Shown here piece after piece: positions 1 through 9,053 of a stretch of 32,155 bases of DNA. Position 1 is the stretch's first letter, and every line of letters starts with the position of its first letter. The stretch covers positions 1-32,155 of the forward strand of contig JANYJG010000090.1 of NCBI GenBank assembly GCA_025358515.1. Reading direction: 5' to 3'. The notes beneath the pieces are model-generated. The model saw only the letters and a program-made list of their open reading frames with translations. It did no database searches and was not told where the DNA came from. The position numbers and the translations under genes were made by a program. This DNA is from Chloroflexota bacterium (GTDB lineage: Bacteria > Chloroflexota > Limnocylindria > Limnocylindrales > CSP1-4).

Positions 1-56
1 CCCGCCGCGCCCGCCGCGCCCGCCGCGGCGCCACCGGCCGCCCCGCCGAGCCGCGT

Positions 57-1619
57 CTACTCCAGATAGTCCTTCAGCTTGCGGGAGCGGGACGGGTGGC
101 GGAGCTTGCGCAGAGCCTTCGCCTCGATCTGGCGGATCCGCTCGCGGGTAACGTTGAATTCCTTGCCGATCTCTTCCAGAGTGCGGGCCCGGCCGTCCTC
201 CAAGCCAAAGCGGAGCTGCAATACCCGCCGTTCCCGGCCCGTCAACGAATCCAGCACCGCCTCCACCTGCTCCTTGAGCAGCTGATGGGTGGCTGCTTCG
301 GCCGGAGCCAGCGCGCCGCGGTCCTCGATGAAGTCGCCCAACCGTGAGTCTTGCTCCTCACCCATTGGCTTGTCCAGCGAGACCGGCTCCTGGCTGACCT
401 TCATGATCTCGCGGACCTTTTCCGGGGTGACCACCGCCTCCTGACCGCGCGACATCGCCTCAGCGATTTCCTCCACTACCGGCTCACGGCCAAGCTCCTG
501 GAGCAGCGTCCGGGAGACCTTGATGAATCGGTTGATCGTCTCGACCATGTGGACTGGGATACGGATCGTGCGGGCCTGGTCGGCAATGGCGCGGGTAATG
601 GCCTGCCGGATCCACCACGTCGCGTAGGTGGAGAACTTGAAGCCTCGTTCGTAGTCGAATTTCTCAACCGCGCGAATCAGGCCGATGTTGCCTTCCTGGA
701 TCAGGTCCAGGAACGACATCCCGCGACCGTTGTACTTGCGACCGATCGAGACGACCAGGCGTAGGTTTGCCGAGGTGAGATGCTCACGCGCGTCCTGTCC
801 CGTGCGAATCAACACTCCCCGCCGGTTGCGCAGCCGCACCTGGCCGGGAACGGACGGATCCCAGCCCATCTCGCGCAGGAGGTCGGCGTCGTGGCCGGCC
901 TCGATCCAAACGCGCAACCGTTCCCACGCCACGACGCGCGACCACTCGTACAGGGCTCGCAGGCCGGTGTTATCGCGGGCGTCCAGGTCGCCGTTGTGCA
1001 CGGCCATGAACGCGAAATCGACCAGACCGAGCAGACCCTCGACATCGGGCGCCTCCGCATAGGTCGCCAGCACAAGCTTCGCTTCGCTCAACAGCCTTCT
1101 GGTTTGCTCGCCGCCAGCCTCCTGGAGGGCACGGGCCGCGTGGATATCCGGCGGAGATGGCAAGTCGCCGATGGCCAGCGCCGCCCGAAGCATCCGCTCG
1201 GATTCCAACGCGTATGGCAGGCGGTGCTCGGGACTCCGCAGCCGCGTCTTGCCCTCCGTGCCGTTCCTGGTCCACTCGAACAGTGACAGGACCGCCTTCC
1301 AGGGTTCTTCCGCGACCTGTTCGCCAAGCTCGATGGCTTTCGCCAGGACCACCTCTTCCTCGGCTTTCAGCAGCGCCACACGACCGATTTCGTGGAGATA
1401 CATCCGGACCGGATCGTCGATTCCGACGATGTCGATCGAGATTGCCTCGAGCTCCTCGGCAGTCGGCTCATCGAGAGTCCTGGCATCGAGCCGTTCTGGC
1501 TCGGCCGGCGCGCCATCATCGGCGGAGTGCGTCAGTTCGGCGTCAAGTTCGAGCGTGCCGTCGATGGGGGTGCGAACTGAATCGATTGTCGGCTCCTTTC
1601 GACGGCTATCGCTGGGCAA
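57..1619 (-). CDS. rpoD: RNA polymerase primary sigma factor (sigma-70 family, RpoD/SigA-like)
   Basis: ORF contains region 2 ([73 protein letters not shown]) and region 4 ([41 protein letters not shown]). Confidence 0.96.
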   Translation of the reverse strand: MPSDSRRKEPTIDSVRTPIDGTLELDAELTHSADDGAPAEPERLDARTLDEPTAEELEAISIDIVGIDDPVRMYLHEIGRVALLKAEEEVVLAKAIELGEQVAEEPWKAVLSLFEWTRNGTEGKTRLRSPEHRLPYALESERMLRAALAIGDLPSPPDIHAARALQEAGGEQTRRLLSEAKLVLATYAEAPDVEGLLGLVDFAFMAVHNGDLDARDNTGLRALYEWSRVVAWERLRVWIEAGHDADLLREMGWDPSVPGQVRLRNRRGVLIRTGQDAREHLTSANLRLVVSIGRKYNGRGMSFLDLIQEGNIGLIRAVEKFDYERGFKFSTYATWWIRQAITRAIADQARTIRIPVHMVETINRFIKVSRTLLQELGREPVVEEIAEAMSRGQEAVVTPEKVREIMKVSQEPVSLDKPMGEEQDSRLGDFIEDRGALAPAEAATHQLLKEQVEAVLDSLTGRERRVLQLRFGLEDGRARTLEEIGKEFNVTRERIRQIEAKALRKLRHPSRSRKLKDYLE

Positions 1620-1747
1620 CGTCGGATCTAGCGCGCAGGCTAGGGAGATTACCCGGCCATTCTGTCATGGTAGGGTCCGAGGCCCGCTTAAGAGGCGAAC
1701 GCGGCGGAAAGGCCGCACACGGCTGGATCGGCCGCCCGCGAGTCCGC

Positions 1748-2425
1748 CTAGGCGAGTGACCCGACGTCTTCGCCGAGCAGGATTCGGTGCAGTTCGCTCT
1801 CGCACTCGGTTCGGCCGATGCCGATGACCTTATCCCCTTCCTGGAATTCGGTGTCGCTCCGAACTGACATGGCCCTGTCGGCCCGGATGATCGCGAAGAC
1901 CGAACAGCCGTCCGGGAGTTCCAGGCTGCCGGCCGCTCGTCCGATCGCGGGCGAGTCGCGGCGAAGCTGGGCTTCCACGAGTTCCAGCTCGCCACCGCCC
2001 AAGACGGCCAGGTGGAGCAGTTCGTGAACGGGGATGTCCGCCTCAATCGAGCCCAGGATCATGCGCGTCGGCGAAACAATCTCGTCCACGCCCAGGTGTT
2101 TGAAGAGGCTCTCGTTCTTGGGGTTGTTGACCCGGGCGATGGTCCGCGGAACGTCGAAGTGGTGCTTGGCCATCTGGCAGATCACGAGGTTGTCCTCATC
2201 GTCGCCGGTCACCGCGGCAACGATGTCGGCGCGGTTGGCGCCGGCCTGACCCAGGTACTTGCCTTCGCAGCCGTCGTGCGGAATGACGACCGAGCCGATC
2301 TCCTCGGTGATCTGGGCGGACCTGGCACGGTCACGCTCCATCAATGCCACCTCGTGGCCGGACTGGATGAGCTCGCGCGCCAGGAAGTACCCAACCTTGC
2401 CGCCGCCCACGACGATTACAAACAC
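1748..2425 (-). CDS. TrkA-family (RCK_N + RCK_C) potassium transport regulatory protein
   Basis: Rossmann start MFVIVVGGGKVGYFLARELIQSGHEV; C-terminal TrkA-C-like region. Confidence 0.88.
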   Translation of the reverse strand: MFVIVVGGGKVGYFLARELIQSGHEVALMERDRARSAQITEEIGSVVIPHDGCEGKYLGQAGANRADIVAAVTGDDEDNLVICQMAKHHFDVPRTIARVNNPKNESLFKHLGVDEIVSPTRMILGSIEADIPVHELLHLAVLGGGELELVEAQLRRDSPAIGRAAGSLELPDGCSVFAIIRADRAMSVRSDTEFQEGDKVIGIGRTECESELHRILLGEDVGSLA

Positions 2426-2434
2426 ATGAACCTC

Positions 2435-3013
2435 CTACCCACGCTCAGTTGGCCCACGCCGAAAGCCGAGTCGATGGGCTCGGACTGTGTCAGATACGGT
2501 TGGCGCGACGACGGCCTTGTCAGTCGCTACCTTCTCCCGCTCCTCGCCCGCCGTTGGGTGCGGATGGTTTTGGGCCGGCTTGGTCGGGATGTCGATGCCG
2601 GGGCCAGTTCGCATCGGAAGGTTCAGGTAATCGGCCACCGCATCGACCATAAGGTTGGTCCGGCATAACGTGGCGATGCCGAGTTCCGCGTAGGCGGCGC
2701 CCCTGACCGGGTCGTTGATCTTGGCGATCACCTGAGGCACGGAGAACGACTCCGCGGCCACCTGCGCGGCCATGACGTTGCGGTTATCGCCCTCGGTGAG
2801 GGACAGGAAGATGTCCGCTCCCTCGGCTCCAGCGCGGCGCAAGACTTCCTCGTCGGTGCCGTCGCCGCGGATCGCCAGGCCTTTGAAGGTCTCCGGCAGG
2901 CGGTCGAAGGCGGCAGTCCGAACGTCCAGGATGATTACCTCGTGGCCCTCCGCGTCGAGGTTCTCGGCCAACGTCGATCCCACGCGACCGCATCCCACGA
3001 TCACGATCTTCAT
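2435..3013 (-). CDS. TrkA-N (RCK_N) domain protein, second paralogue
   Basis: MKIVIVGCGRVGSTLAENLDAEGHEVIILD...; lacks an obvious TrkA-C domain; 4-nt overlap with the upstream gene. Confidence 0.87.
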   Translation of the reverse strand: MKIVIVGCGRVGSTLAENLDAEGHEVIILDVRTAAFDRLPETFKGLAIRGDGTDEEVLRRAGAEGADIFLSLTEGDNRNVMAAQVAAESFSVPQVIAKINDPVRGAAYAELGIATLCRTNLMVDAVADYLNLPMRTGPGIDIPTKPAQNHPHPTAGEEREKVATDKAVVAPTVSDTVRAHRLGFRRGPTERG

Positions 3014-3564
3014 TTCGACTCCTCGCCAATCGGCTCACGCACCACCCACACGGCGCAGGCGGCGTTCTTCAATGCGTACGGGACGGCGCGTCCGATCGCA
3101 AAATCACCGCCGAAGCGGGTGCGATAGGGCAGGCCCATGATCAGCATGTCTGCGTCTCGGGCGGCGGTCTCATCGACGATTGCCGCGCCAACGTCGCGTG
3201 CTTGCACGAGCACAGACTCGATCTTGTAGTGGAGCAGCTCCGCAACGCCCTCGGCCGCATCCAGGACGCGCTGGGCTTCCTCGGAGCGCTCGGCCACGTC
3301 GGCGTCCAGCGGCTGCGTCCAGTTGAGCTCAACGACGTGGACTGCTATCAGCGCGGCATGACCCGGTCGGCCCAGCTCGCAGGCCAGGCGGACGATCATC
3401 GCGTCGACGAGACCACCGCTCAACGCGAGCACCGCACGTCGGAAGACGGGCGCTATCGCCTCGGGCACCGGACCTCCGTTCTCGTCCACACCAAGGGTCG
3501 CGGCTTGGACCGCGAACGCGAGCCCGTGCGGCTCTTGGGGGCAGGCTTCCCGGAACGATACCAC
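3010..3564 (-). CDS. universal stress protein (UspA)-like protein
   Basis: RRAVLALSGGLVDAMIVRLACELGRPGHAALIAVHVVE ... DADMLIMGLPYRTRFGGDFAIGRAVPYALKNAACAVWVVRE, USP-like fold pattern. Confidence 0.7.
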   Translation of the reverse strand: MVSFREACPQEPHGLAFAVQAATLGVDENGGPVPEAIAPVFRRAVLALSGGLVDAMIVRLACELGRPGHAALIAVHVVELNWTQPLDADVAERSEEAQRVLDAAEGVAELLHYKIESVLVQARDVGAAIVDETAARDADMLIMGLPYRTRFGGDFAIGRAVPYALKNAACAVWVVREPIGEESK

Positions 3565-3603
3565 CGACCGCCCGAAACGAACGGGCCGCAGTCAGCGCGA
3601 GGC

Positions 3604-5694
3604 TTATGTGAGCGGCGGTCGGCTGGTGTCCGCCGGTACGAGCGTGCCGGCCGGCTGTTCCAATCCAGCGGCGAGGGCGCTGGCCTCGTCCCGGCGGTAC
3701 GGGACGTTGATCACCACCGTGTGGGGCCGGCCCAGAAGCGTCGCGCGCAACTGCTTGGCGGCCTGGTTGTAGAGCAAGCGCTCCCACCAGCTGCGGGCCA
3801 CATATTCGGGGATGAGGACGAACGTGATCGGCTCCTCCTTTTCGGACGGCCAGGCCCGATCGAGCACGTCTAAATAGGCCACGAACGGCGCGATGAGAGC
3901 GCGATATGGGGACTCGACCAGTACCAGCGGCACATCTGGCACGGATTGCGCCCACAACGTTCGGACGGCATCGCTGTGTTCCGGGTTGTCCGAGACGTAC
4001 ACGGCGCGAATATCCACGGTGATCGAGCGGGCCACGTTGAGCGCCTGCACGACTGCCCGATTCACTCCGGAGATCGGGATGACGACGCGGTTGTGGCGAT
4101 GCGGTTGCGGGACGGCAGCCCCAGGCCGCATCTCCAGCTGCCGTGACGCCGATGCGTACTGATGGCTGACGAACATCATCATCGCGATCAAGAGCGGAAT
4201 GAAGAGCAGCACCATCCACGCGCCGTCGGTGAACTTCTCCGTGGCGACAACGAAGAAAACGACGCCGGTAAGGATCGCGCCGAAACCGTTCACGAGGCTC
4301 CGCCACGCCCAACCTGAACTCCGTTCCTTACGCCAATGGATAACCATGCCGGTCTGGGACAGCGTGAAGCAGATGAACACGCCGACCGAGTAGAGCGGAA
4401 TGAGGGCGTGGGTGTCGGCCTTGAACAGGGCCAGCATTGCGACCGCCACACCCGATAGAACGACGATCCCCCAGGAGAACGCCAGGCGGTCTCCGCGGAA
4501 GGCGAATTGGCGCGGCATGTAGCCGTCCTGAGCCAGGATCGCGGACAGACGCGGGAATGCATTGAAGCTCGTGTTGCAGGCCAGGAACAGGATCATCGCG
4601 GCACTGATCTGGAGCAGCAGGAAGAGAATCGTGCCGATCGTGCTGCTGCCGTAGACCGCCTGCCCGACCTGGCCGAGGACTGTCGCACCCTTGTCGTCCG
4701 TGGCCATGACGCCGTAGTTCATGCCCACGAAGGTCAGCCCGATGAAGATCACACCCAGAAGGAGGGCCATGGTGATCAGGGTGTTGGCCGCGTTCTTCGA
4801 TTCGGGCGGCTTAAATGAGGGCACACCATTGGCGATCGCCTCGATGCCGGTCAGCGCGACCGATCCGCCGGCAAAGGCCTTGAGAAGCAGGAACACCGTG
4901 AGCACCTGAGTTTCCGGCTGGATAAAGTGGGCGGGCTGAGCCAAATGATGGGCACTGCCCGTGGCCACATTCACCAAGCCCACGACAATGGTCAGCAGGG
5001 CCATGCCGACGAACAGGTAAGTCGGTAGGGCGAAGATGTTGCCCGACTCACGGATGCCCCGCAGGTTCGCGGCCGTCACCCCGACGATAATCAATGCTCC
5101 CAGCGCGACCTTGAACGGCTCGATCGACGGGAAGGCTGTGGCCAGGTTGGCCAGGGCGGAAGCGCTCGAGACGGCCACGGTCATCACGTAGTCGACCATG
5201 AGCGCCGCCGCCGCAATCAGGCCGAATCTCGCCCCCAGGTTTTCGCGGGCTACGACGTAGGCCCCGCCACCGGAGGGATACGCGCGACAGACCTGGCGAT
5301 AGCTGAAGGCCACGATGGTCAGCATCAGGGCGATTGCCGCTGCCACCAGGATCGACCACGTGAGCGCCAGCATGCCTGCCAGGATCAGAACTTTGAGGAT
5401 TTCATCCGTTGCGTATGCGGACGACGAAATTGCGTCGGAGCTGAAGATCGGCAGGGCCAACTTCTTGGAAAGCCGCTCATCGATCTCCTGGGAGCTGGCC
5501 AGTGGCTTGCCGAAGACGAAGCTTCGAATGCGGGCGAGCCGCTTTCCGAGCGCGGTTGTGGGTGCGCTCGCGGCCGCCTTGGCGACCATGACCCCCGCCC
5601 CGGCGTAACGAAAGTACGCCGAATGGGGCCGGTCCACCACCACTCGTCGGTCGCCCAGCTTGCGGCCCTTCAAGGGCGGTCGGGGAGCGGTCAT
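3604..5694 (-). CDS. APC-superfamily permease with C-terminal cytosolic domain, KimA (YdaO)-like
   Basis: LPIFSSDAISSSAYATDEIL signature, about 12 hydrophobic segments, soluble C-terminal domain; adjacent TrkA/RCK genes. Confidence 0.85.
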   Translation of the reverse strand: MTAPRPPLKGRKLGDRRVVVDRPHSAYFRYAGAGVMVAKAAASAPTTALGKRLARIRSFVFGKPLASSQEIDERLSKKLALPIFSSDAISSSAYATDEILKVLILAGMLALTWSILVAAAIALMLTIVAFSYRQVCRAYPSGGGAYVVARENLGARFGLIAAAALMVDYVMTVAVSSASALANLATAFPSIEPFKVALGALIIVGVTAANLRGIRESGNIFALPTYLFVGMALLTIVVGLVNVATGSAHHLAQPAHFIQPETQVLTVFLLLKAFAGGSVALTGIEAIANGVPSFKPPESKNAANTLITMALLLGVIFIGLTFVGMNYGVMATDDKGATVLGQVGQAVYGSSTIGTILFLLLQISAAMILFLACNTSFNAFPRLSAILAQDGYMPRQFAFRGDRLAFSWGIVVLSGVAVAMLALFKADTHALIPLYSVGVFICFTLSQTGMVIHWRKERSSGWAWRSLVNGFGAILTGVVFFVVATEKFTDGAWMVLLFIPLLIAMMMFVSHQYASASRQLEMRPGAAVPQPHRHNRVVIPISGVNRAVVQALNVARSITVDIRAVYVSDNPEHSDAVRTLWAQSVPDVPLVLVESPYRALIAPFVAYLDVLDRAWPSEKEEPITFVLIPEYVARSWWERLLYNQAAKQLRATLLGRPHTVVINVPYRRDEASALAAGLEQPAGTLVPADTSRPPLT

Positions 5695-5825
5695 CGAGCG
5701 GTGAGTCCTCTCTGAGCGATGACGGGAGTGGGCAGGGTTCGAGTCGGCTTTGAGTCGACACTCTTTCGGCCCCCCGCAACCGGCCTAGGCTAGCATGACC
5801 CCTTGTGTTCGGTCCCGTCGGTCGC

Positions 5826-6569
5826 TCACGAGCCGCGGGCCAACCGTCGAATCAATTCGGTCGGCAGTCCGGCGGCGGCCATGGCTGCCTGGGTCGCCAC
5901 GAGGTCGTAGGCCACGCGATGCCAGCTGGCTACGCCTGCCTCCGTGTCGATCATGAGAAACGAGGCGTTGGGGTTGCCGTCGCGAGGCTGGCCGACGCTG
6001 CCCGGGTTTAGGATCGCCCGCCGGTCACCCAGTTGCATCCGGCCCTCCGGCTCCACGACCCGCATCCGCATGCTGTCGCCTCCGGCGCGTCTCGTCCGGA
6101 AGGCCAGGGGCCGATGGGAGTGCCCAATCAGACAGAACGCGGTTCCAAAAGCCGCCAGATTCTCCGCGGCCACGTAAGGCGAGTCGATGTACTCCCAAAT
6201 GGGATCGCGCGGGCTGCCGTGGACCAGGGTGAAGGCGCCGGCGGGCGTCTCCCTGACGATAACCCTTGGCAATGCCGCAAGGTACTCGCGCGTCTTGTCC
6301 GAGATACGGGTGCGCGACCATTCGGCGGCGGCCCGGCCCTCGGGGTTGAACCGGTCAATGGACTCTCCCCCGGCAACGGCGTCGTCGTGGTTGCCCTGGA
6401 CGCCGATCGCACCGACTGCTCGAAGCCTGGCCACGGTCCTTTCCGGGTCGGGACCGTACCCGACCACGTCCCCGAGATGCCAAATCGCGTCCACTGAGCC
6501 GATTGAAGCCAAGACCGCGTCCAGGGCGGCCAGGTTCGAATGAATGTCCGACAGGACTGCGATCAGCAT
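5826..6569 (-). CDS. metallophosphoesterase (YfcE/calcineurin-like)
   Basis: MLIAVLSDIHSNLAALDAVL...WHLGDVVGYGPDP...GNHD...LVHGSPRD...GHSHRP...NPGSVGQPRD motifs. Confidence 0.93.
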   Translation of the reverse strand: MLIAVLSDIHSNLAALDAVLASIGSVDAIWHLGDVVGYGPDPERTVARLRAVGAIGVQGNHDDAVAGGESIDRFNPEGRAAAEWSRTRISDKTREYLAALPRVIVRETPAGAFTLVHGSPRDPIWEYIDSPYVAAENLAAFGTAFCLIGHSHRPLAFRTRRAGGDSMRMRVVEPEGRMQLGDRRAILNPGSVGQPRDGNPNASFLMIDTEAGVASWHRVAYDLVATQAAMAAAGLPTELIRRLARGS

Positions 6570-7610
6570 CTAGAGATGCAGGCGCCGGCGCACGGCAGGG
6601 TTTCGCGGGTACTCAGGATGGGTCGGGCCGGTCTTCTCGATTACGGCCAGGGCGTGGTTCTCAAGGCCGGCAACCGTCACGCCCTCGCAATCCACCAATC
6701 GCGCCCCCAGGCGGTGCAGAGGCAAGCGGACTGCGTCCAATTCCTCCTCGATCGGCCAGCTTTTCCAGGCCACGAGGAGTCCCCCGACGCGCAACAGCGG
6801 CAAGCTCAGCTCGGCCAGTTCCGACAGGTCGGCAACGCCGCGGACCAGGACTGCCTGCCATCTGGCGCGGTGGCGATTGTCCCTGGCCAGGGACTCCATT
6901 CGGATCGCTGCCACGCCGACCCGATCCGTCAGACCCATGGCCTGCGTGACGGTTTCCAGGAAGCGGGCCTTCTTACCGACCGACTCGACCAGCAGTACTC
7001 GAGCCGCCGGAAGGGCAACGGCCAGAGGCAGACCGGGAAAGCCGCCACCACTGCCGTAGTCGATGAACTCCGTGATTCCCGCGTACCGCAGCAGGGGTAG
7101 GGCCGTGAGGCTGTCCACTACGTGCTCCAGCGCGATTCTCTCGGGGTCGCGGATGGCGGTCAGGTTAATGGCGTCGTTCCACGCCAACAGCAGGCGGACG
7201 TGGTCGTCGATGGCGGTGAGCTGGGCGGCCGATAGCCCCTCGGACACGCCGGCCCCTGGTTCCACGCCGGCCCCTGGTTCCGCGCCGGCCCCTGGTTCCG
7301 CGGCCAGCCCAAGCTCTCGCAGTCCGGCGCGAAGCGCCTTGTGGTAGGCATCGGGGAGTGGTGGAAGGTCCTGAGCGCGCGTCGGGAGCGGTTCGCGTGC
7401 CGGACGCGGACCCGAATCTGGGCTCACGTAGATCCCGGCCGCGCCGCTCCCGGCGTCGACTCTGCTCGCACTCGGCGTCCCCAGGTCTTCCCGTGACGGC
7501 TCGGTCCTCGGCTGGGTTTCCCCAGACCCCTCGCCGCCGCGGTTACCCATTGTTGGGTCGCAACAGTAGTGCGGATGACGGACGGTAAGGCCGGGGCCTG
7601 CCGGAGTCAA
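6570..7610 (-). CDS. rsmG: 16S rRNA (guanine(527)-N(7))-methyltransferase RsmG/GidB; the first ~110 residues of the ORF are low complexity, so the true start may be downstream
   Basis: LLAWNDAINLTAIRDPERIALEHVVDSLTALP...FIDYGSGGGFPGLPLAVALP...VLLVESVGKKARFLETV... Confidence 0.92.
   Translation of the reverse strand: MTPAGPGLTVRHPHYCCDPTMGNRGGEGSGETQPRTEPSREDLGTPSASRVDAGSGAAGIYVSPDSGPRPAREPLPTRAQDLPPLPDAYHKALRAGLRELGLAAEPGAGAEPGAGVEPGAGVSEGLSAAQLTAIDDHVRLLLAWNDAINLTAIRDPERIALEHVVDSLTALPLLRYAGITEFIDYGSGGGFPGLPLAVALPAARVLLVESVGKKARFLETVTQAMGLTDRVGVAAIRMESLARDNRHRARWQAVLVRGVADLSELAELSLPLLRVGGLLVAWKSWPIEEELDAVRLPLHRLGARLVDCEGVTVAGLENHALAVIEKTGPTHPEYPRNPAVRRRLHL
7248..7310. repeat. 18-bp tandem repeat, about 3 copies of (N)CGCCGGCCCCTGGTTC(C)
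   Basis: acgccggcccctggttcc / acgccggcccctggttcc / gcgccggcccctggttcc read directly; encodes PGAGAEPGAGVEPGAGV in the rsmG ORF N-terminus. Confidence 0.85.
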
Positions 7611-7615
7611 CGCCC

Positions 7616-7734
7616 TTATCCACCAGTTCTGAAAAACGATCCACGATCGTGGATAACTCCCTACGAAGCGCGATGTATTGCCACGAGGCGGTTTGTCCGA
7701 AAGGGTGCAACGTCAGGGCCGGGGATTATGCACA
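7616..7734. promoter_or_regulatory. cluster of DnaA-box-like 9-mers (possible oriC or DnaA-titration site)
   Basis: TTATCCACC (7616-7624), TTATCCACG on minus (7648-7656) inside the perfect palindrome ATCCACGATCGTGGAT (7639-7654), TTATGCACA (7726-7734); each differs from TTATCCACA at one position. Confidence 0.4.
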
Positions 7735-8165
7735 GGCTTGCCGAGGGTTCGGCGCACGACATCGAGCACTTCCTCGATATAGCGGTCTGGGTCGCCCTGC
7801 TTGGCGGCCGTTCGAATGCACCCCTGGATGTGATCCTCCAGGATCAGGAGGGCCACTGAATCAACGGCGGCGCGCAGCGCGGCGGTCTGCTGGAGGATGT
7901 CGACGCAGTACTCGCGTCGCTCGATCATGCGCTCGATGCCTCTCACCTGGCCGGCGATGCGACGAAGCCGACGGATGACAACGGCTTGATCCCGCGAGTA
8001 AGAATGGCGGAATGTGGGGTCGATGTCCGAGCCGTCGGCGGTGGCCTCCGAGGCGCCCGCCGGCGACCCGAGCAGGGTTGGGGGCTGGGCAACCGCGACT
8101 CGCGGTTCCGGCCTGGGTCCGGGGCGCGGGCCCCTCATAGGTTCGACCTCTTCCTGTGCCGCCAC
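7713..8165 (-). CDS. csoR: CsoR/RcnR-type metal-sensing transcriptional repressor; start uncertain (low-complexity N-terminus)
   Basis: VIRRLRRIAGQVRGIERMIERREYCVDILQQTAALRAAVDSVALLILEDHIQGCIR: Cys ... HxxxC CsoR metal site. Confidence 0.9.
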   Translation of the reverse strand: MAAQEEVEPMRGPRPGPRPEPRVAVAQPPTLLGSPAGASEATADGSDIDPTFRHSYSRDQAVVIRRLRRIAGQVRGIERMIERREYCVDILQQTAALRAAVDSVALLILEDHIQGCIRTAAKQGDPDRYIEEVLDVVRRTLGKPVHNPRP

Positions 8166-8223
8166 TGCCGGTCGCCTCTTCTACAACGGAACCCGAGCGC
8201 GGAGCCCGAGACTTAGTCAAATC

Positions 8224-8240
8224 ATACCCCCCGGGAGTAT
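8224..8240. promoter_or_regulatory. CsoR operator-like GC-centred palindrome in the csoR promoter
   Basis: ATACCCCCCGGGAGTAT; minus strand reads CTCCCGGGGGGTATGATTTG with TATGAT as a possible -10 overlapping the palindrome edge. Confidence 0.65.
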
Positions 8241-8244
8241 TTCG

Positions 8245-8288
8245 GACAGCGCGCCCGACAGCGCGCCGACAGCGCGCCGGACAGCGCT
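8245..8288. repeat. short tandem repeat, units of GACAGCGCGCC(C/G), about 4 copies, last truncated
   Basis: gacagcgcgccc gacagcgcgcc gacagcgcgccg gacagcgc read directly. Confidence 0.85.
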
Positions 8289-8438
8289 TCCGGCGACCGT
8301 GATCCATTTACGTCGCTTGTGGGCGGACCCGCCCGCGCCAAGCGGCTAGAATCGATGGGTGGATCAGCGAGAGCGATCGGGCCCGGTATTGCTACATCTC
8401 GGCCGCACGAGTTGCGGGCGGCGGCACCGCGTGGTCGC

Positions 8439-9053
8439 ATGAGCAACCTCGACACTGCGCTGGCGCTTCGCGGGGAGCCTGCCTTCGCCCACGCCAGCGA
8501 GGCCGAGTTCGCTCGCATTCTCGACTTTTACCAGGTCGCATGGCATTACGAGCCGGAGGCCTTTCCGATCCTTTGGGATCTGGACGGCAATGTTCTCGAG
8601 AGCTTCGCTCCAGACTTTTACCTGCCCGACCTGGAGCTTTTCGTCGAGATGACCACTCTCCAGCAGCACCTTGTTCGCAAAAAGAATCGCAAAGTGCGCC
8701 GACTGCGTGAGCTCTATCCGGCGTTGCGCATCAAGCTCTTCTACGCCCGCGACTTCCGCGCCCTGATGCTCAAATACGGTCGTGCCGCGCTCGTCGCCGA
8801 GCTTAGCGGGGCGCCCGGACAGGTGATGCCTCGCCCCGAGCAGCAACCTGCGACCAGGGACTTGGACGTGGCGGCGGGCCCCGATCGAGCGGCGGTTGGA
8901 CTAAACCCTGGCATTCGCGCCGATTCCGCCAGAGACCTGAATCCAGCGCCCGAACGCCGCTCACGCGCGGCTCGACGGCGAGCCGGACGCAAGGCAGCCG
9001 CGGCGCGCGCGTCCTCTTCACACGTTCCTGCACAAAGAGGCATTGAGGTATAG
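8439..9053 (+). CDS. hypothetical protein with Vsr/PD-(D/E)XK-like core (degenerate) upstream of hpt
   Basis: MSNLDTALALRG...FAPDFYLPDLELFVEMTTLQQHLVRKKNRKVRRLRELYPALRIKLFYARDF; start set at ATG 8439, ORF opens at 8319. Confidence 0.6.
   Translation: MSNLDTALALRGEPAFAHASEAEFARILDFYQVAWHYEPEAFPILWDLDGNVLESFAPDFYLPDLELFVEMTTLQQHLVRKKNRKVRRLRELYPALRIKLFYARDFRALMLKYGRAALVAELSGAPGQVMPRPEQQPATRDLDVAAGPDRAAVGLNPGIRADSARDLNPAPERRSRAARRRAGRKAAAARASSSHVPAQRGIEV

Noticed and set aside
1-56. (CCCGCCGCG)n at window start as 3' end of a plus-strand gene ([22 protein letters not shown])
   Set aside because: Only 22 codons visible and low complexity; cannot be supported without upstream sequence
3329-4312. 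327-aa minus-strand ORF
   Set aside because: Alternative frame inside the KimA-like permease and USP genes; Arg-rich shadow ORF
7248-7310. Tandem repeat considered as CRISPR
   Set aside because: Contiguous 18-bp units without spacers and no cas genes; in-frame coding low complexity
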